DNA of 25,628 nt, from positions 1-25,628 of IMG/VR virus record IMGVR_UViG_3300028654_000234; one strand, 5' to 3'. Under the pieces are notes generated by a model that did not search any database, was not told the origin of the DNA, and saw only the letters and a list, made by a program, of their open reading frames with translations. Positions 13,085-20,336 of the stretch are shown here, in pieces; within the stretch, counting starts at the first letter, position 1, and each line of letters starts with the position of its first letter. The position numbers were made by a program, and so were the translations under genes. Source of the DNA: a virus.

Positions 13085-14104
13085 ATGCGCCCCCAACTGC
13101 AATATATAGCCGATACTATTTTGATAGAGTCTTTAACAAAAGAAGATGGTAAAATTGCCATTGCTCAAGATAGTTCTGCTTCATCACCAGTTAGCAGTTT
13201 GAAATCATATGTATCATCAATTTTTAATAAAGATAAACCTACTATATCTGGTGTCATGTCTCTTTTTACTGATGGTCTTATATTTAGTCTTGGTGGCACC
13301 AAATTAAAAATACTATATGCTCTTGCTAAAGCGTTTGGATTTAATTGGCAAGGATTTTGGCATACAGTTGGAACAGATGTTGTGGATTTTGTAAAAGATA
13401 TATTGTCATCTGGTAAAAAAGCAGACCCTAATACAACCGCTACAAAAGCCAATGATATTGCAGCAAATGCAGTTAATGCTAATTTTACTGGAACCGTAGA
13501 TCAATCTAAAATAAAAGAGATGTTAGGTCAAGGTTTGCTAAAATCTTTTAGTATTGAATACAACTCAAACTTAGTTAAAACTGCCAGTATAACAAGTAAA
13601 ATAGCAGGAGTTTTAATTAGGATAGTTGGGTGGTTAATAATAACAGTTATAGGTATGATAGGTCTTTCAGAAATCGGTAAATTGGTTTCTGGTAAGGGTT
13701 CTGAAAAAGAAGAAACATCACAGAATACAGGTAAGCTAATTCAGATATCGCCAGATGCACCGTCAGATTTATTTTCTATGCATAGAAACAATATGTCATC
13801 AATATGGATTGAACACGGTAATATAGAAGATATTGAAAACATATTAAAAAATTGGATATTTTCTGCGTACCCTCAATTGAAAAAATATGAAAATTTATTA
13901 ACAACTTCTCCTGCTTTTCAGTCAATGTTAGATAAGTTTGAAGAAAGAAATAAACTTGCAAACGGATTAGGGTTTATATCAGTGCCTAGACCATATCAAA
14001 GAAAAATAGATATAGTTTCTATGATAGTTGGATCTTTTCTACGAGCAGCCGGCGTTAAAGAAAACTCAAGTATAGGAACAGACAGCAGGGCTATAACTGC
14101 ATAA
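13085..14104 (+). CDS. predicted membrane-interacting protein of unknown function
   Basis: A 339-residue protein whose ATG directly follows the previous TAA, with TAGGA as ribosome site. Residues 173-194 (IAGVLIRIVGWLIITVIGMI) are a clear hydrophobic membrane-type helix. Residues 57-83 and 85-107 are amphipathic/hydrophobic, including GFNWQGFWHTVG. The C-terminal ~130 residues are soluble and helical. There is no N-terminal signal peptide. Within a late structural operon, a mid-protein membrane helix suggests a virion protein that inserts into the host membrane during genome entry, or a holin-like or assembly factor; the former fits the neighbour better. Function inferred only. Confidence 0.75.
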   Translation: MRPQLQYIADTILIESLTKEDGKIAIAQDSSASSPVSSLKSYVSSIFNKDKPTISGVMSLFTDGLIFSLGGTKLKILYALAKAFGFNWQGFWHTVGTDVVDFVKDILSSGKKADPNTTATKANDIAANAVNANFTGTVDQSKIKEMLGQGLLKSFSIEYNSNLVKTASITSKIAGVLIRIVGWLIITVIGMIGLSEIGKLVSGKGSEKEETSQNTGKLIQISPDAPSDLFSMHRNNMSSIWIEHGNIEDIENILKNWIFSAYPQLKKYENLLTTSPAFQSMLDKFEERNKLANGLGFISVPRPYQRKIDIVSMIVGSFLRAAGVKENSSIGTDSRAITA

Positions 14105-14129
14105 TTAGCAATATATTATAGGAATAAAT

Positions 14130-15440
14130 ATGCGACATAGTGATATTTTTGATAGTTATGCCAAAATTGCAGAAGAGCAGGGATTAGTCTCTCTTTCAGA
14201 GGATGAGGTAAAAACCCCATCGGATAAGCCAAAAGAATCTGCAAAAATGAAGCGATACAAAAAAAGTCCCGCTCCACGAATGGGTTCAGATACTATTGAA
14301 GTAATTGAAGCATTGTATGGTGTTAAACCAGATAATTCCATTGAATATGAAAATAATATAATGGAAGCCGCGCATAAAACTCCAGTTGTAATTGCTCCAG
14401 CATATGATAGACTAAATGCTCTTGTAGAAAATAACAATGAACAAAACAATATAATGTGTAATATTGTTATGAAACAAAATGATAGTATTCAATCAATGCA
14501 TCGATATGCTGAAAAAGAATTGCTACTACAATTAGTTCGTGTTGCAAATGATATGGATAATTGTGGTAATGAAGATATACGCGTGCTTGCAGACGCGTGC
14601 ATAGAAAAACTAGCATTAAAAAAAAATGCTGATTTTTGGGATGAAGTAAAAAATAAAGCCAAAGACTGGTTCGGTGTTGGCGAAGGCGCCGTAACAGGGG
14701 CAACAGTAGGCGGAATTGTTGGTGGAATTATTGGTGCGTTTTTTGGTAGTCCGTTAGTTGGCGCAAAGATTGGTGCCTGGGCTGGCGGAGGAATTGCTGG
14801 ATTAGTAGCATCCGTAGAAAAAACAGCTCCTCATGTAGTTAGCATATCAGCTAACGCCAAAGATACAGTAGAACAATTAAATGATCTAATAAGCAAAATA
14901 CCAACAGCAAAACAAGAACGAACATTTTTAGTTAGTTTTCAGGGCATATTGAAATATCTATCAGTAGCTGCTGATAAATATAGTGGAATGATCGCTGGTA
15001 TTGGTAAAGACAATAATAAAGATACCGAAGAGTCTCATAAAATAACAGATGACTTAATCAAACTAACAGATGAAACAGAAGAATATATTGAAAAATTTAA
15101 TCAGAACGTAAAACAAAGTTTATATAATGAATATGATCAACATAATAAAATTGTCGACCCAATTTATTCAATAATTGGAACAGATATTGAGGATGTTCAA
15201 AAATCAATTCAATCATTAGAAACAACTATAAAGCAGTTTGATGAAGTTGTTGGGCACGTCAGACAAGCGGCAGCTCCAGCAGTTGCGCAAGCTCAACAAA
15301 GTCCAGCTCCACAGGCTACTAATCCTGAATCGGAAGATGATGAACGCGCAAAACAATTAAAGAAAATGGTTCAAGAAATTGGCGCTCCAGCAGGTAAAGA
15401 AGAACAGATGGCAGAAAATATTAAACAGTGGATAAAATAA
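14130..15440 (+). CDS. glycine-zipper membrane-active virion protein candidate
   Basis: A 436-residue protein with a clear AGGA ribosome site. The N-terminal half contains KKSPAPRMGSDTIEVIEALYG, YENNIMEAAH and ALVENNNEQNNIM; I recall similar strings in large-phage proteins without known role. Residues 136-155 hold the hairpin VRVANDMDNCGNEDIRVLA. Residues 184-227 form two Gly-rich hydrophobic helices with repeated G-x3-G spacing (GATVGGIVGGIIGAFFG and GAKIGAWAGGGIAG), a glycine zipper typical of membrane pores or oligomers. The remainder (230-380) is coiled coil, then an Ala/Pro/Gln linker and a charged C-terminus. Together with the preceding membrane protein it could form a DNA-ejection conduit. 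This is inference. Confidence 0.76.
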   Translation: MRHSDIFDSYAKIAEEQGLVSLSEDEVKTPSDKPKESAKMKRYKKSPAPRMGSDTIEVIEALYGVKPDNSIEYENNIMEAAHKTPVVIAPAYDRLNALVENNNEQNNIMCNIVMKQNDSIQSMHRYAEKELLLQLVRVANDMDNCGNEDIRVLADACIEKLALKKNADFWDEVKNKAKDWFGVGEGAVTGATVGGIVGGIIGAFFGSPLVGAKIGAWAGGGIAGLVASVEKTAPHVVSISANAKDTVEQLNDLISKIPTAKQERTFLVSFQGILKYLSVAADKYSGMIAGIGKDNNKDTEESHKITDDLIKLTDETEEYIEKFNQNVKQSLYNEYDQHNKIVDPIYSIIGTDIEDVQKSIQSLETTIKQFDEVVGHVRQAAAPAVAQAQQSPAPQATNPESEDDERAKQLKKMVQEIGAPAGKEEQMAENIKQWIK

Positions 15441-15459
15441 TTTAGATTTATAGTAATAA

Positions 15460-15472
15460 TATAGTATTGAAA
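15460..15472 (+). promoter_or_regulatory. candidate phage late promoter (TATAGTATTGAAA)
   Basis: TATAGT (15460-15465) is followed directly by ATTGAAA (15466-15472). A T-rich stretch precedes it and AAGATCA follows at 15486-15492. The downstream gene looks highly expressed from its codons. Similar sites stand at 8957 and 17243. Confidence 0.42.
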
Positions 15473-15547
15473 TAAGAACTTTTGTAAGATCAAGATGAAA
15501 GACACGCTATATCGTATAACGAATAGCAGATTAACAAGGAAAATAAA

Positions 15548-16255
15548 ATGGCTCTTATATTACACAATCCTGGGGCAAACCCCTTAGGGCAATTTGACGG
15601 TTATTTTGGCGAAACACTAAACTTCAAGGGCGGCGAAGTCTGCACTTGGGCAGGCATGGCATTCCCAGCTGCTGGCGCAGTTGACGTTGATGCTGACGGT
15701 TATGTCATTACATCAATGGGTAAAGCAGTTCCAGGCGTTTCACGCGCTCTTCTAACTGCAACCAGCAAACCACTCTTCCTATCGGATGATGGTATTACTG
15801 GTTACGGCACACTATTCGGCGCAGTAGTTGGTGGTCTACTTGGTCAACAAGTAAATGGTCCATATTCTTACACTGGCGCAGTTCTCGGTCCACACACCGC
15901 AACTGCTTCAGGCAAAGTAACAGTATGGGACAAACCAGGTCTCTACGGAACAACTCTTGATGCAGTTGATACAGCTGCAACCGGTCTAGTTCCAACTAAC
16001 TTCACCCTATCAGTTGGTGCAGCTCTAACATACACAGCAACTGGTCTTCTAACTCCAGTTGGCAGTGCAAATGCTCTAGCTGGTGCATCAGTTGTCGCAC
16101 GTCTAGCATCATTCGAAAATAACGGTTCACTCGTAACTACACCAAGCTCACTAGTGTCAGCTCTAAACAGCCCATCTGGTAGCGTATCCAGCCTACAACA
16201 ACTTCGTTTTACACAAGCTGTTTACTGGTACAACGGAGCTGGTGGTAACGCATAA
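15548..16255 (+). CDS. abundant virion structural protein (head decoration-type)
   Basis: A 235-residue protein with AAGGA at 15537-15541. It is rich in Gly, Ala, Thr, Ser, Val and Leu, and beta in character, beginning MALILHNPGANPLGQFDGY. Codon choice is visibly different from neighbours: more C-ending and GGT/CTA/GTT/GCA codons, as in the MCP, suggesting strong expression. It has its own upstream candidate promoter and a strong terminator 36 bases after the stop, so it forms a single-gene unit. Proximity to the MCP and composition fit a capsid decoration or another major virion protein. A tail-tube identity cannot be excluded from sequence alone. Confidence 0.7.
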   Translation: MALILHNPGANPLGQFDGYFGETLNFKGGEVCTWAGMAFPAAGAVDVDADGYVITSMGKAVPGVSRALLTATSKPLFLSDDGITGYGTLFGAVVGGLLGQQVNGPYSYTGAVLGPHTATASGKVTVWDKPGLYGTTLDAVDTAATGLVPTNFTLSVGAALTYTATGLLTPVGSANALAGASVVARLASFENNGSLVTTPSSLVSALNSPSGSVSSLQQLRFTQAVYWYNGAGGNA

Positions 16256-16290
16256 TAGTAACTAACTAGAAATAGTTATTAGATAGTTTC

Positions 16291-16326
16291 AAAAAGCCTG
16301 GCGGAAATGCTGGGCTTTTTGTTTTT
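16291..16326 (+). terminator. strong Rho-independent terminator
   Basis: Left arm AAAAAGCCTGGC (16291-16302) pairs with GCTGGGCTTTTT (16309-16320) including two G-T wobbles, around a 6-base loop, then GTTTTT. It ends the 15548-16255 unit. Confidence 0.92.
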
Positions 16327-16336
16327 AATAATAAAT

Positions 16337-16344
16337 TATAAATA
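16337..16344 (+). promoter_or_regulatory. TATAAATA, T4-late-like promoter candidate
   Basis: An exact TATAAATA octamer, the consensus -10 element of T4-type late promoters, located between a terminator and the next single-gene unit (16421-17161). The background is AT-rich, so chance occurrence is possible. ATAAATA also occurs in the gaps at 3526, 9674, 22586 and 25366. Confidence 0.35.
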
Positions 16345-16420
16345 ATAATCAACAATGCACAATGTTGTATTCGGTTAGAAGATGAATGTAAGTAAACAAT
16401 CTAACTAAGGATATAATACA

Positions 16421-17161
16421 ATGACAAATTATAGAAATCCAAATGTTGGTGGTATTCCCGTAATACTACCACAATCATACTGGGATGAACAACAAAGACT
16501 CATAGATCATGCAAACGGATATGATTATACTACTAACCCTACTAACAACAATCCTGTTAATAATACTGTAAATGGGCGCACATTTAATCGTACATTTGAT
16601 GGTCGCAGGAATAATTTTGGTTTTAGAGACGGCTATCATGATGGCTACGGTTTTAGAGACGGCTATCAAGACGGTTACGGTTTTAACAATGGCTATGGGG
16701 ACGGCTATGGTAACAGAAACTGGGACGGCAGCAATAATTGGAATGGAAACGTAGACGCTAATGGCAATTGGAATGGAAACGTAGATGCTAATGGTAATTG
16801 GAATGGTAATGTAGACGGTAGTGGTAGACCACACGGTCAATTTGCTGGTCGTTCACCAACAGACGGTTCTACTGGAATGGAATGGTACTTGCCTCAAAAT
16901 CAAGGAGTTATTCCACAACAACAACGATTACATATGAATACATGGAATCAATTTGGTCGTTATAATACTAGGTTTGTAAATAGTTCAAGCAATCCATCAT
17001 ATAATAACAATCCTTACAATAATGTTCCATATAACAACGGTCCAACAAATAATAACCCATACAACAATGGTAGATTTAATAATGGTCCGTACAACAACGG
17101 TCCAAATAATAATCAATTCGGTAATCCTAATAACAGGTTTGCACGTCGTCGTATGTTCTAA
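16421..17161 (+). CDS. Asn/Gly/Tyr-rich low-complexity repeat protein
   Basis: A 246-residue protein with AAGGAT upstream. Residues 1-33 are ordinary (VGGIPVILPQSYWDEQQRL). After that it is almost entirely low complexity: by my count 58 Asn and about 35 Gly. Three 10-residue units of the type GFRDGYHDGY (16619-16708) are followed by three 10-residue units NWNGNVDANG (16736-16825). A second short ordinary patch follows (TGMEWYLPQNQGVIP). The last ~60 residues repeat PYNNGP and end in the basic ARRRMF. It has no cysteine, signal peptide or membrane helix. It occupies its own unit, with a strong terminator before and another after, directly between an abundant structural gene and the MCP. The function is not recognised; a disordered, aromatic-spaced Asn-rich protein could coat the capsid surface or form a condensate. 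Both are speculation. Confidence 0.8.
   Translation: MTNYRNPNVGGIPVILPQSYWDEQQRLIDHANGYDYTTNPTNNNPVNNTVNGRTFNRTFDGRRNNFGFRDGYHDGYGFRDGYQDGYGFNNGYGDGYGNRNWDGSNNWNGNVDANGNWNGNVDANGNWNGNVDGSGRPHGQFAGRSPTDGSTGMEWYLPQNQGVIPQQQRLHMNTWNQFGRYNTRFVNSSSNPSYNNNPYNNVPYNNGPTNNNPYNNGRFNNGPYNNGPNNNQFGNPNNRFARRRMF
16619..16825 (+). repeat. two consecutive arrays of 3 x 30-bp coding repeats
   Basis: Array A: units at 16619-16648, 16649-16678 and 16679-16708 (GFRDGYHDGY type), with a partial fourth. Array B: units at 16736-16765, 16766-16795 and 16796-16825 (NWNGNVDANG type), nearly identical in DNA for the first two. Both have 10-codon periods but unrelated unit sequences, pointing to repeated local amplification within one gene. 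Confidence 0.88.
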
Positions 17162-17182
17162 TAAGTAGATTATATACTATAT

Positions 17183-17217
17183 AATGCTGAGTAGCTTAAG
17201 TGCTATTCGGCATTTTT
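17183..17217 (+). terminator. Rho-independent terminator
   Basis: A 13-bp stem (17183-17195 with 17202-17214, two G-T pairs), 6-base loop, and TTTTT at 17213-17217. It closes the Asn/Gly-rich gene unit just ahead of the MCP promoter region. Confidence 0.85.
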
Positions 17218-17242
17218 AGTTTAAATAATTTATTTTTATAAA

Positions 17243-17258
17243 CATAGTAATATTGAAA
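17243..17258 (+). promoter_or_regulatory. candidate late promoter of the MCP gene
   Basis: CATAGT (17243-17248) then ATTGAAA (17252-17258), preceded by TTTATTTTTATA (17229-17240) and followed by AAGATCA (17262-17268). It resembles the sites at 8957 and 15460 and lies between a terminator and the MCP. Confidence 0.42.
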
Positions 17259-17270
17259 CATAAGATCAAA

Positions 17271-17299
17271 GGAATATTTTATTCCAGCTGGGAAACTGG
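17271..17299 (+). promoter_or_regulatory. hairpins in the MCP mRNA leader
   Basis: GGAATA-TTT-TATTCC (17271-17285) is a perfect 6-bp stem with a 3-base loop near the probable 5' end of the MCP mRNA. CCAG (17284-17287) can also pair with CTGG (17296-17299). A terminal hairpin in a highly expressed leader often stabilises mRNA. No poly-T follows, so it is not a terminator. Confidence 0.4.
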
Positions 17300-17330
17300 C
17301 AACAAACTCAACAATAATCGGAGAAAATAC

Positions 17331-18347
17331 ATGTCTAATTCAATGTTCGATTCAAAAGGCGAAATTAACGCCTCTAACGTAAAAGAAGCTTTTGCACTTA
17401 TTGCAAAATTCGCACAGACAATGGAGTCAGGTGCACCAACAAATACTGGTCTAACATCACCATCAGTATCAGATAACAAACGTGATGAACTTATTTCTCG
17501 CGCGATTTTAACTAATGAAGGTAAACTAGCTCTTGCACAAGCAATGGCAAATCCAATTCGTAGGAATTTAGACTATCACGGAATTGCGCGACGCGCATTA
17601 GTCGTTGATCCTTTGCCACAAGGTGCACTACCAACATACGATCGAGATATCGATGTTGCAGCAGTCGTAATCTCATCCAACGGTACCGGTCCAGAATCAC
17701 GCGTATTCGGTGACCGCGTAACAGTTCCAGAATTCGAAGTCTATTCGAATCCAACTGTTCGTATCGCAGAAGTTAAACGACGCCGCTTCAACGTAATCGA
17801 CCGTGCTGTTCAAAAGGCACGTCAAGAAATCATGGCACAAGAAGACACGAACGTTTTCGCAGCCATCGATTCAGCAGCATCAGTTGAAAACACTGTAATG
17901 GATATCAGCGATGCTGGTCTTCTAAAGCGTGACCTTCGTGAAATCAAAGTTCAAATTGATCGTTGGGACTTAGTAACAACCAAGTTCTTCATGAACATCA
18001 ATGAGTTCAATGATATCCTCGGTTGGGGCTCTGGTGGTGGACAAGGCGTTGGCGGTGGTGAAGTTGACCCCGTTACACAACGTGAAATTCTACAAACAGG
18101 TCTATACGCACACATCTGGGGTGCAGACATTCTCGTGTCGAAGATTGTTCCTGCTGGTACAGTCTACGGCTGCAGCGACCCTGAGTTCGTGGGCGTAATG
18201 CCAATCAGGCAGGATATCGAAGTTCTTCCAGCCGATGAACCAAAACAACTAAAGTTGGGCTGGGTTGTCAATGAAATAATAGGGATCGGCATTGTGAATC
18301 CACGTGCCGTTGCAAAAGGCAATAAATCAGTAATAATCGGAGCCTAG
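17331..18347 (+). CDS. major capsid protein (HK97-like fold)
   Basis: A 338-residue protein starting at ATG 17331, 7 bases after GGAG (17320-17323). The frame stays open upstream to a TTG at 17253, but that lies inside the promoter motif and lacks a ribosome site. Characteristic MCP features are the N-terminal helical arm, DYHGIARRALVVDPLPQGALP, the E-loop/beta region (FGDRVTVPEFEVYSNPTVRI), the spine-helix segment (AVQKARQEIMAQEDTNVFAA) and the C-terminal GWVVNEIIGIGIVNPRAVA. Codons are strongly biased to optimal-looking choices, as expected of the most abundant protein. It is a single-gene unit with its own promoter candidate, leader hairpins and terminator. The N-terminal arm may be trimmed by the 3722-7504 protease. 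Confidence 0.9.
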   Translation: MSNSMFDSKGEINASNVKEAFALIAKFAQTMESGAPTNTGLTSPSVSDNKRDELISRAILTNEGKLALAQAMANPIRRNLDYHGIARRALVVDPLPQGALPTYDRDIDVAAVVISSNGTGPESRVFGDRVTVPEFEVYSNPTVRIAEVKRRRFNVIDRAVQKARQEIMAQEDTNVFAAIDSAASVENTVMDISDAGLLKRDLREIKVQIDRWDLVTTKFFMNINEFNDILGWGSGGGQGVGGGEVDPVTQREILQTGLYAHIWGADILVSKIVPAGTVYGCSDPEFVGVMPIRQDIEVLPADEPKQLKLGWVVNEIIGIGIVNPRAVAKGNKSVIIGA

Positions 18348-18379
18348 TAGTTTTCTTCGATAAATCAAGTAGTTAGCTT

Positions 18380-18417
18380 AACGGCATCGAAATAAAAACT
18401 CGATGCCGTTTCTTTTT
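18380..18417 (+). terminator. Rho-independent terminator after the MCP gene
   Basis: A perfect 11-bp stem AACGGCATCGA (18380-18390) / TCGATGCCGTT (18400-18410), 9-base loop, then TTTCTTTTT. It separates the MCP from the endonuclease cassette. Confidence 0.93.
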
Positions 18418-18462
18418 GTCTCTGCATATCTGCCTATTATGTCATTTACTTGCTACCCGCAC

Positions 18463-18490
18463 TTGACAAACTCGTACAGGTGCTTATATT
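18463..18490 (+). promoter_or_regulatory. consensus sigma70-type promoter of the endonuclease gene
   Basis: TTGACA (18463-18468), a 16-base spacer and TATATT (18485-18490). It is the only clear host-type -35/-10 pair I find between genes in the window. The surrounding 90 bases are less AT-rich than other gaps. The ribosome-like AAGGAG at 18493-18498 sits just downstream. Confidence 0.7.
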
Positions 18491-18512
18491 GTAAGGAGAA
18501 ATGGAGATCGTC

Positions 18513-19562
18513 ATGGCAAAAAATCAGGGCAAACTGACAGGAAAAGAAGATCAAATAATCAAAGATTATATCTCAGGTGATGGATCAGAAATTCTTGCAC
18601 AAAGATACGGAGTAAGTGGAAGCTCGATTCTCAAATTTTTGAAGAAGCATAATGTTCCAATTCGTCCACGTAAAATCACACCAAAAGATATGAAAGAGCG
18701 TTGTATTGAAAGATATAAATCAGGTCTCTCATTAGAAGCCTCGGGAGAGCCAGACGGATTAAGTGCAGCTGCCGTTCTCATGTACATGGAAGAGTATAAT
18801 GTTCCAACACGAAGTGCCGAAGAAGCACATAGAAAATATCCTATCAATGAAGATTTTTTTGACAAAATAGATACCGAGGAGAAGGCTTATTTTCTTGGCT
18901 TCCTATATGCTGATGGATGTAATCAGATGGCTAATTATTGGGCAACTGTAATATCATTAGATGTTATTGATGTTGATATTTTATACCGTTTTTCGAAGAT
19001 GATATACAAAGATGAAAATACCGCGAAAGAACAGATAAAATTTAGCAATAGGGAACACGAAGGTAAAAGAATAGAAGCTCGTCTATCAATCAATAGTAAA
19101 TATATATGCCAGCAAATGCAAAAATTAGGCTGCGTATCACGAAAGACATTCATATTAGAATATCCTAAATGGATGCCAGAACATCTACATCGTCATTTTA
19201 TTCGCGGATATTTTGATGGTGATGGAACTATCAACAATGAAACTAAAACCCTCTCTGGATGTAAGATTGTGTCAACTCTACAGTTTTTGGAAGGATTGAA
19301 AAAGGTTGTTGGAATAGATTCTAGTATTGGTAAACACGACCCAACTAATAATAAAAATACCTATCTTTTATATTATTCTGGTAATCGAAATCAATGGTTA
19401 TTCCTACACTGGATCTATTCAGGATCTACAATATATCTTCAACGCAAGTACGATGCCTACATGCGTTTCGCAGAAAAGATGCGCGTAATAGACGAAAAAA
19501 CATCTGCCGGAACACAAGGATATAAAAAATCTAATCTACTAAAAACATCATCACTAAAATAA
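18513..19562 (+). CDS. LAGLIDADG homing endonuclease with two N-terminal HTH units
   Basis: A 349-residue protein. I chose the ATG at 18513 (MAKNQGK), which has GGAG 6 bases upstream; the in-frame ATG at 18501 is only 2 bases from AAGGAG. Residues ~10-55 and ~60-105 are two helix-turn-helix units, both ending in a similar phrase (HNVPIRP, YNVPTRS). Two LAGLIDADG motifs follow: FLGFLYADG (127-135) and FIRGYFDGDG (229-238), each supplying an acidic catalytic residue, so it should act as a monomer cutting a long DNA site. The HTH units may add specificity. It is free-standing: the MCP upstream is intact and terminated. It has its own sigma70-type promoter. It probably spreads by cutting phages that lack it, with the target near this site (inference). 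Confidence 0.9.
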   Translation: MAKNQGKLTGKEDQIIKDYISGDGSEILAQRYGVSGSSILKFLKKHNVPIRPRKITPKDMKERCIERYKSGLSLEASGEPDGLSAAAVLMYMEEYNVPTRSAEEAHRKYPINEDFFDKIDTEEKAYFLGFLYADGCNQMANYWATVISLDVIDVDILYRFSKMIYKDENTAKEQIKFSNREHEGKRIEARLSINSKYICQQMQKLGCVSRKTFILEYPKWMPEHLHRHFIRGYFDGDGTINNETKTLSGCKIVSTLQFLEGLKKVVGIDSSIGKHDPTNNKNTYLLYYSGNRNQWLFLHWIYSGSTIYLQRKYDAYMRFAEKMRVIDEKTSAGTQGYKKSNLLKTSSLK

Positions 19563-19595
19563 CAACTACCCCCAATAATCTCACATATATACATA

Positions 19596-20327
19596 ATGAA
19601 CAACAACATCTTCAAGCTAATTCTAAACAACGTAAAACAAGTACACTCTTCAATAGAAGATCGCGTTGATGCACAAGAGCTACGTGTTAGTGCGTTGAAA
19701 AATCTCGCTCAACCAATAGTAAAAAATGCTTTCGACACACGTAGGATAAATCAAGATACGGATTTTAATCCACGCAGAAATCTTCAACATTACCATAGAA
19801 GTGAGCCATTTATTACTAAGGATGCTGCCGAACAAATAAAAACATTTTTCAAACTAAAGACAGCTGTTGATTCTATAAAAGAAGATTTTCTTGGAGATTC
19901 AGATTGGTTAGATAGTTATGCAAGAATACTTAGTACAGCGTTAGACAGGACACTTCGCGTTGAGCAAAAAGATATGGATTTTTTTCAACCACAGATGGAT
20001 TATTTAAATGAAATGCTATATCTAAGATACAGAATCAAAGATGATGATATTTCTAAAATGAGTGAAACAGAATTAAAAAGCATCATACTCAATAGAGATG
20101 AAAAATTATTTCATAAACAGATTTTTGCTAAATATAAAAATAATGAAATAAAAAAAGAAACAGCTGAACAACCAGTAAATAATATTAAAAAAGAAACAGC
20201 TCAACAATCTAATGATATAGTAACTGGGCAACAGCAAGAGTCAAAAATTATTAGTAATAATAATTCTAACTCTCTTCGTAGTAAAGATGGTGATAAAGAA
20301 ATTAATATCACAATCAATGTATCATAG
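19596..20327 (+). CDS. virion-associated protein of unknown function (243 aa)
   Basis: The protein is hydrophilic and helical. Residues ~60-165 contain FITKDAAEQIKTFF, DSDWLDSYARILSTAL and MDFFQPQMDYLNEMLYLRYR, and the last ~60 residues are a disordered Lys/Asn/Gln-rich tail with IKKETAEQ and IKKETAQQ repeats. No family recognised. The ATG has no visible ribosome site in the 33 bases after the endonuclease stop, unlike nearly all neighbours. The first ~35 codons use more C-ending codons (AAC, ATC, TTC) than the AT-rich remainder, which suggests the endonuclease insertion altered or replaced the upstream edge. It abuts a conserved phage structural gene, so a neck/head-completion role is plausible. 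Confidence 0.72.
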   Translation: MNNNIFKLILNNVKQVHSSIEDRVDAQELRVSALKNLAQPIVKNAFDTRRINQDTDFNPRRNLQHYHRSEPFITKDAAEQIKTFFKLKTAVDSIKEDFLGDSDWLDSYARILSTALDRTLRVEQKDMDFFQPQMDYLNEMLYLRYRIKDDDISKMSETELKSIILNRDEKLFHKQIFAKYKNNEIKKETAEQPVNNIKKETAQQSNDIVTGQQQESKIISNNNSNSLRSKDGDKEINITINVS

Positions 20328-20336
20328 GATAATATA

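Noticed and set aside
16619-16825. CRISPR-like 30-bp repeats
   Set aside because: The units are contiguous without spacers and continue one open reading frame, so they are protein repeats.
17253-17330. Upstream TTG start that would add 26 residues to the MCP
   Set aside because: The TTG lies in the promoter-like ATTGAAA, has no ribosome site, and would translate the leader hairpins; ATG 17331 has GGAG at correct spacing.
18348-19595. Group I intron or intein hosting the homing endonuclease
   Set aside because: The MCP gene is complete and ends with its own terminator, the following gene starts afresh, and the endonuclease frame has its own promoter and start. I see no split exon.
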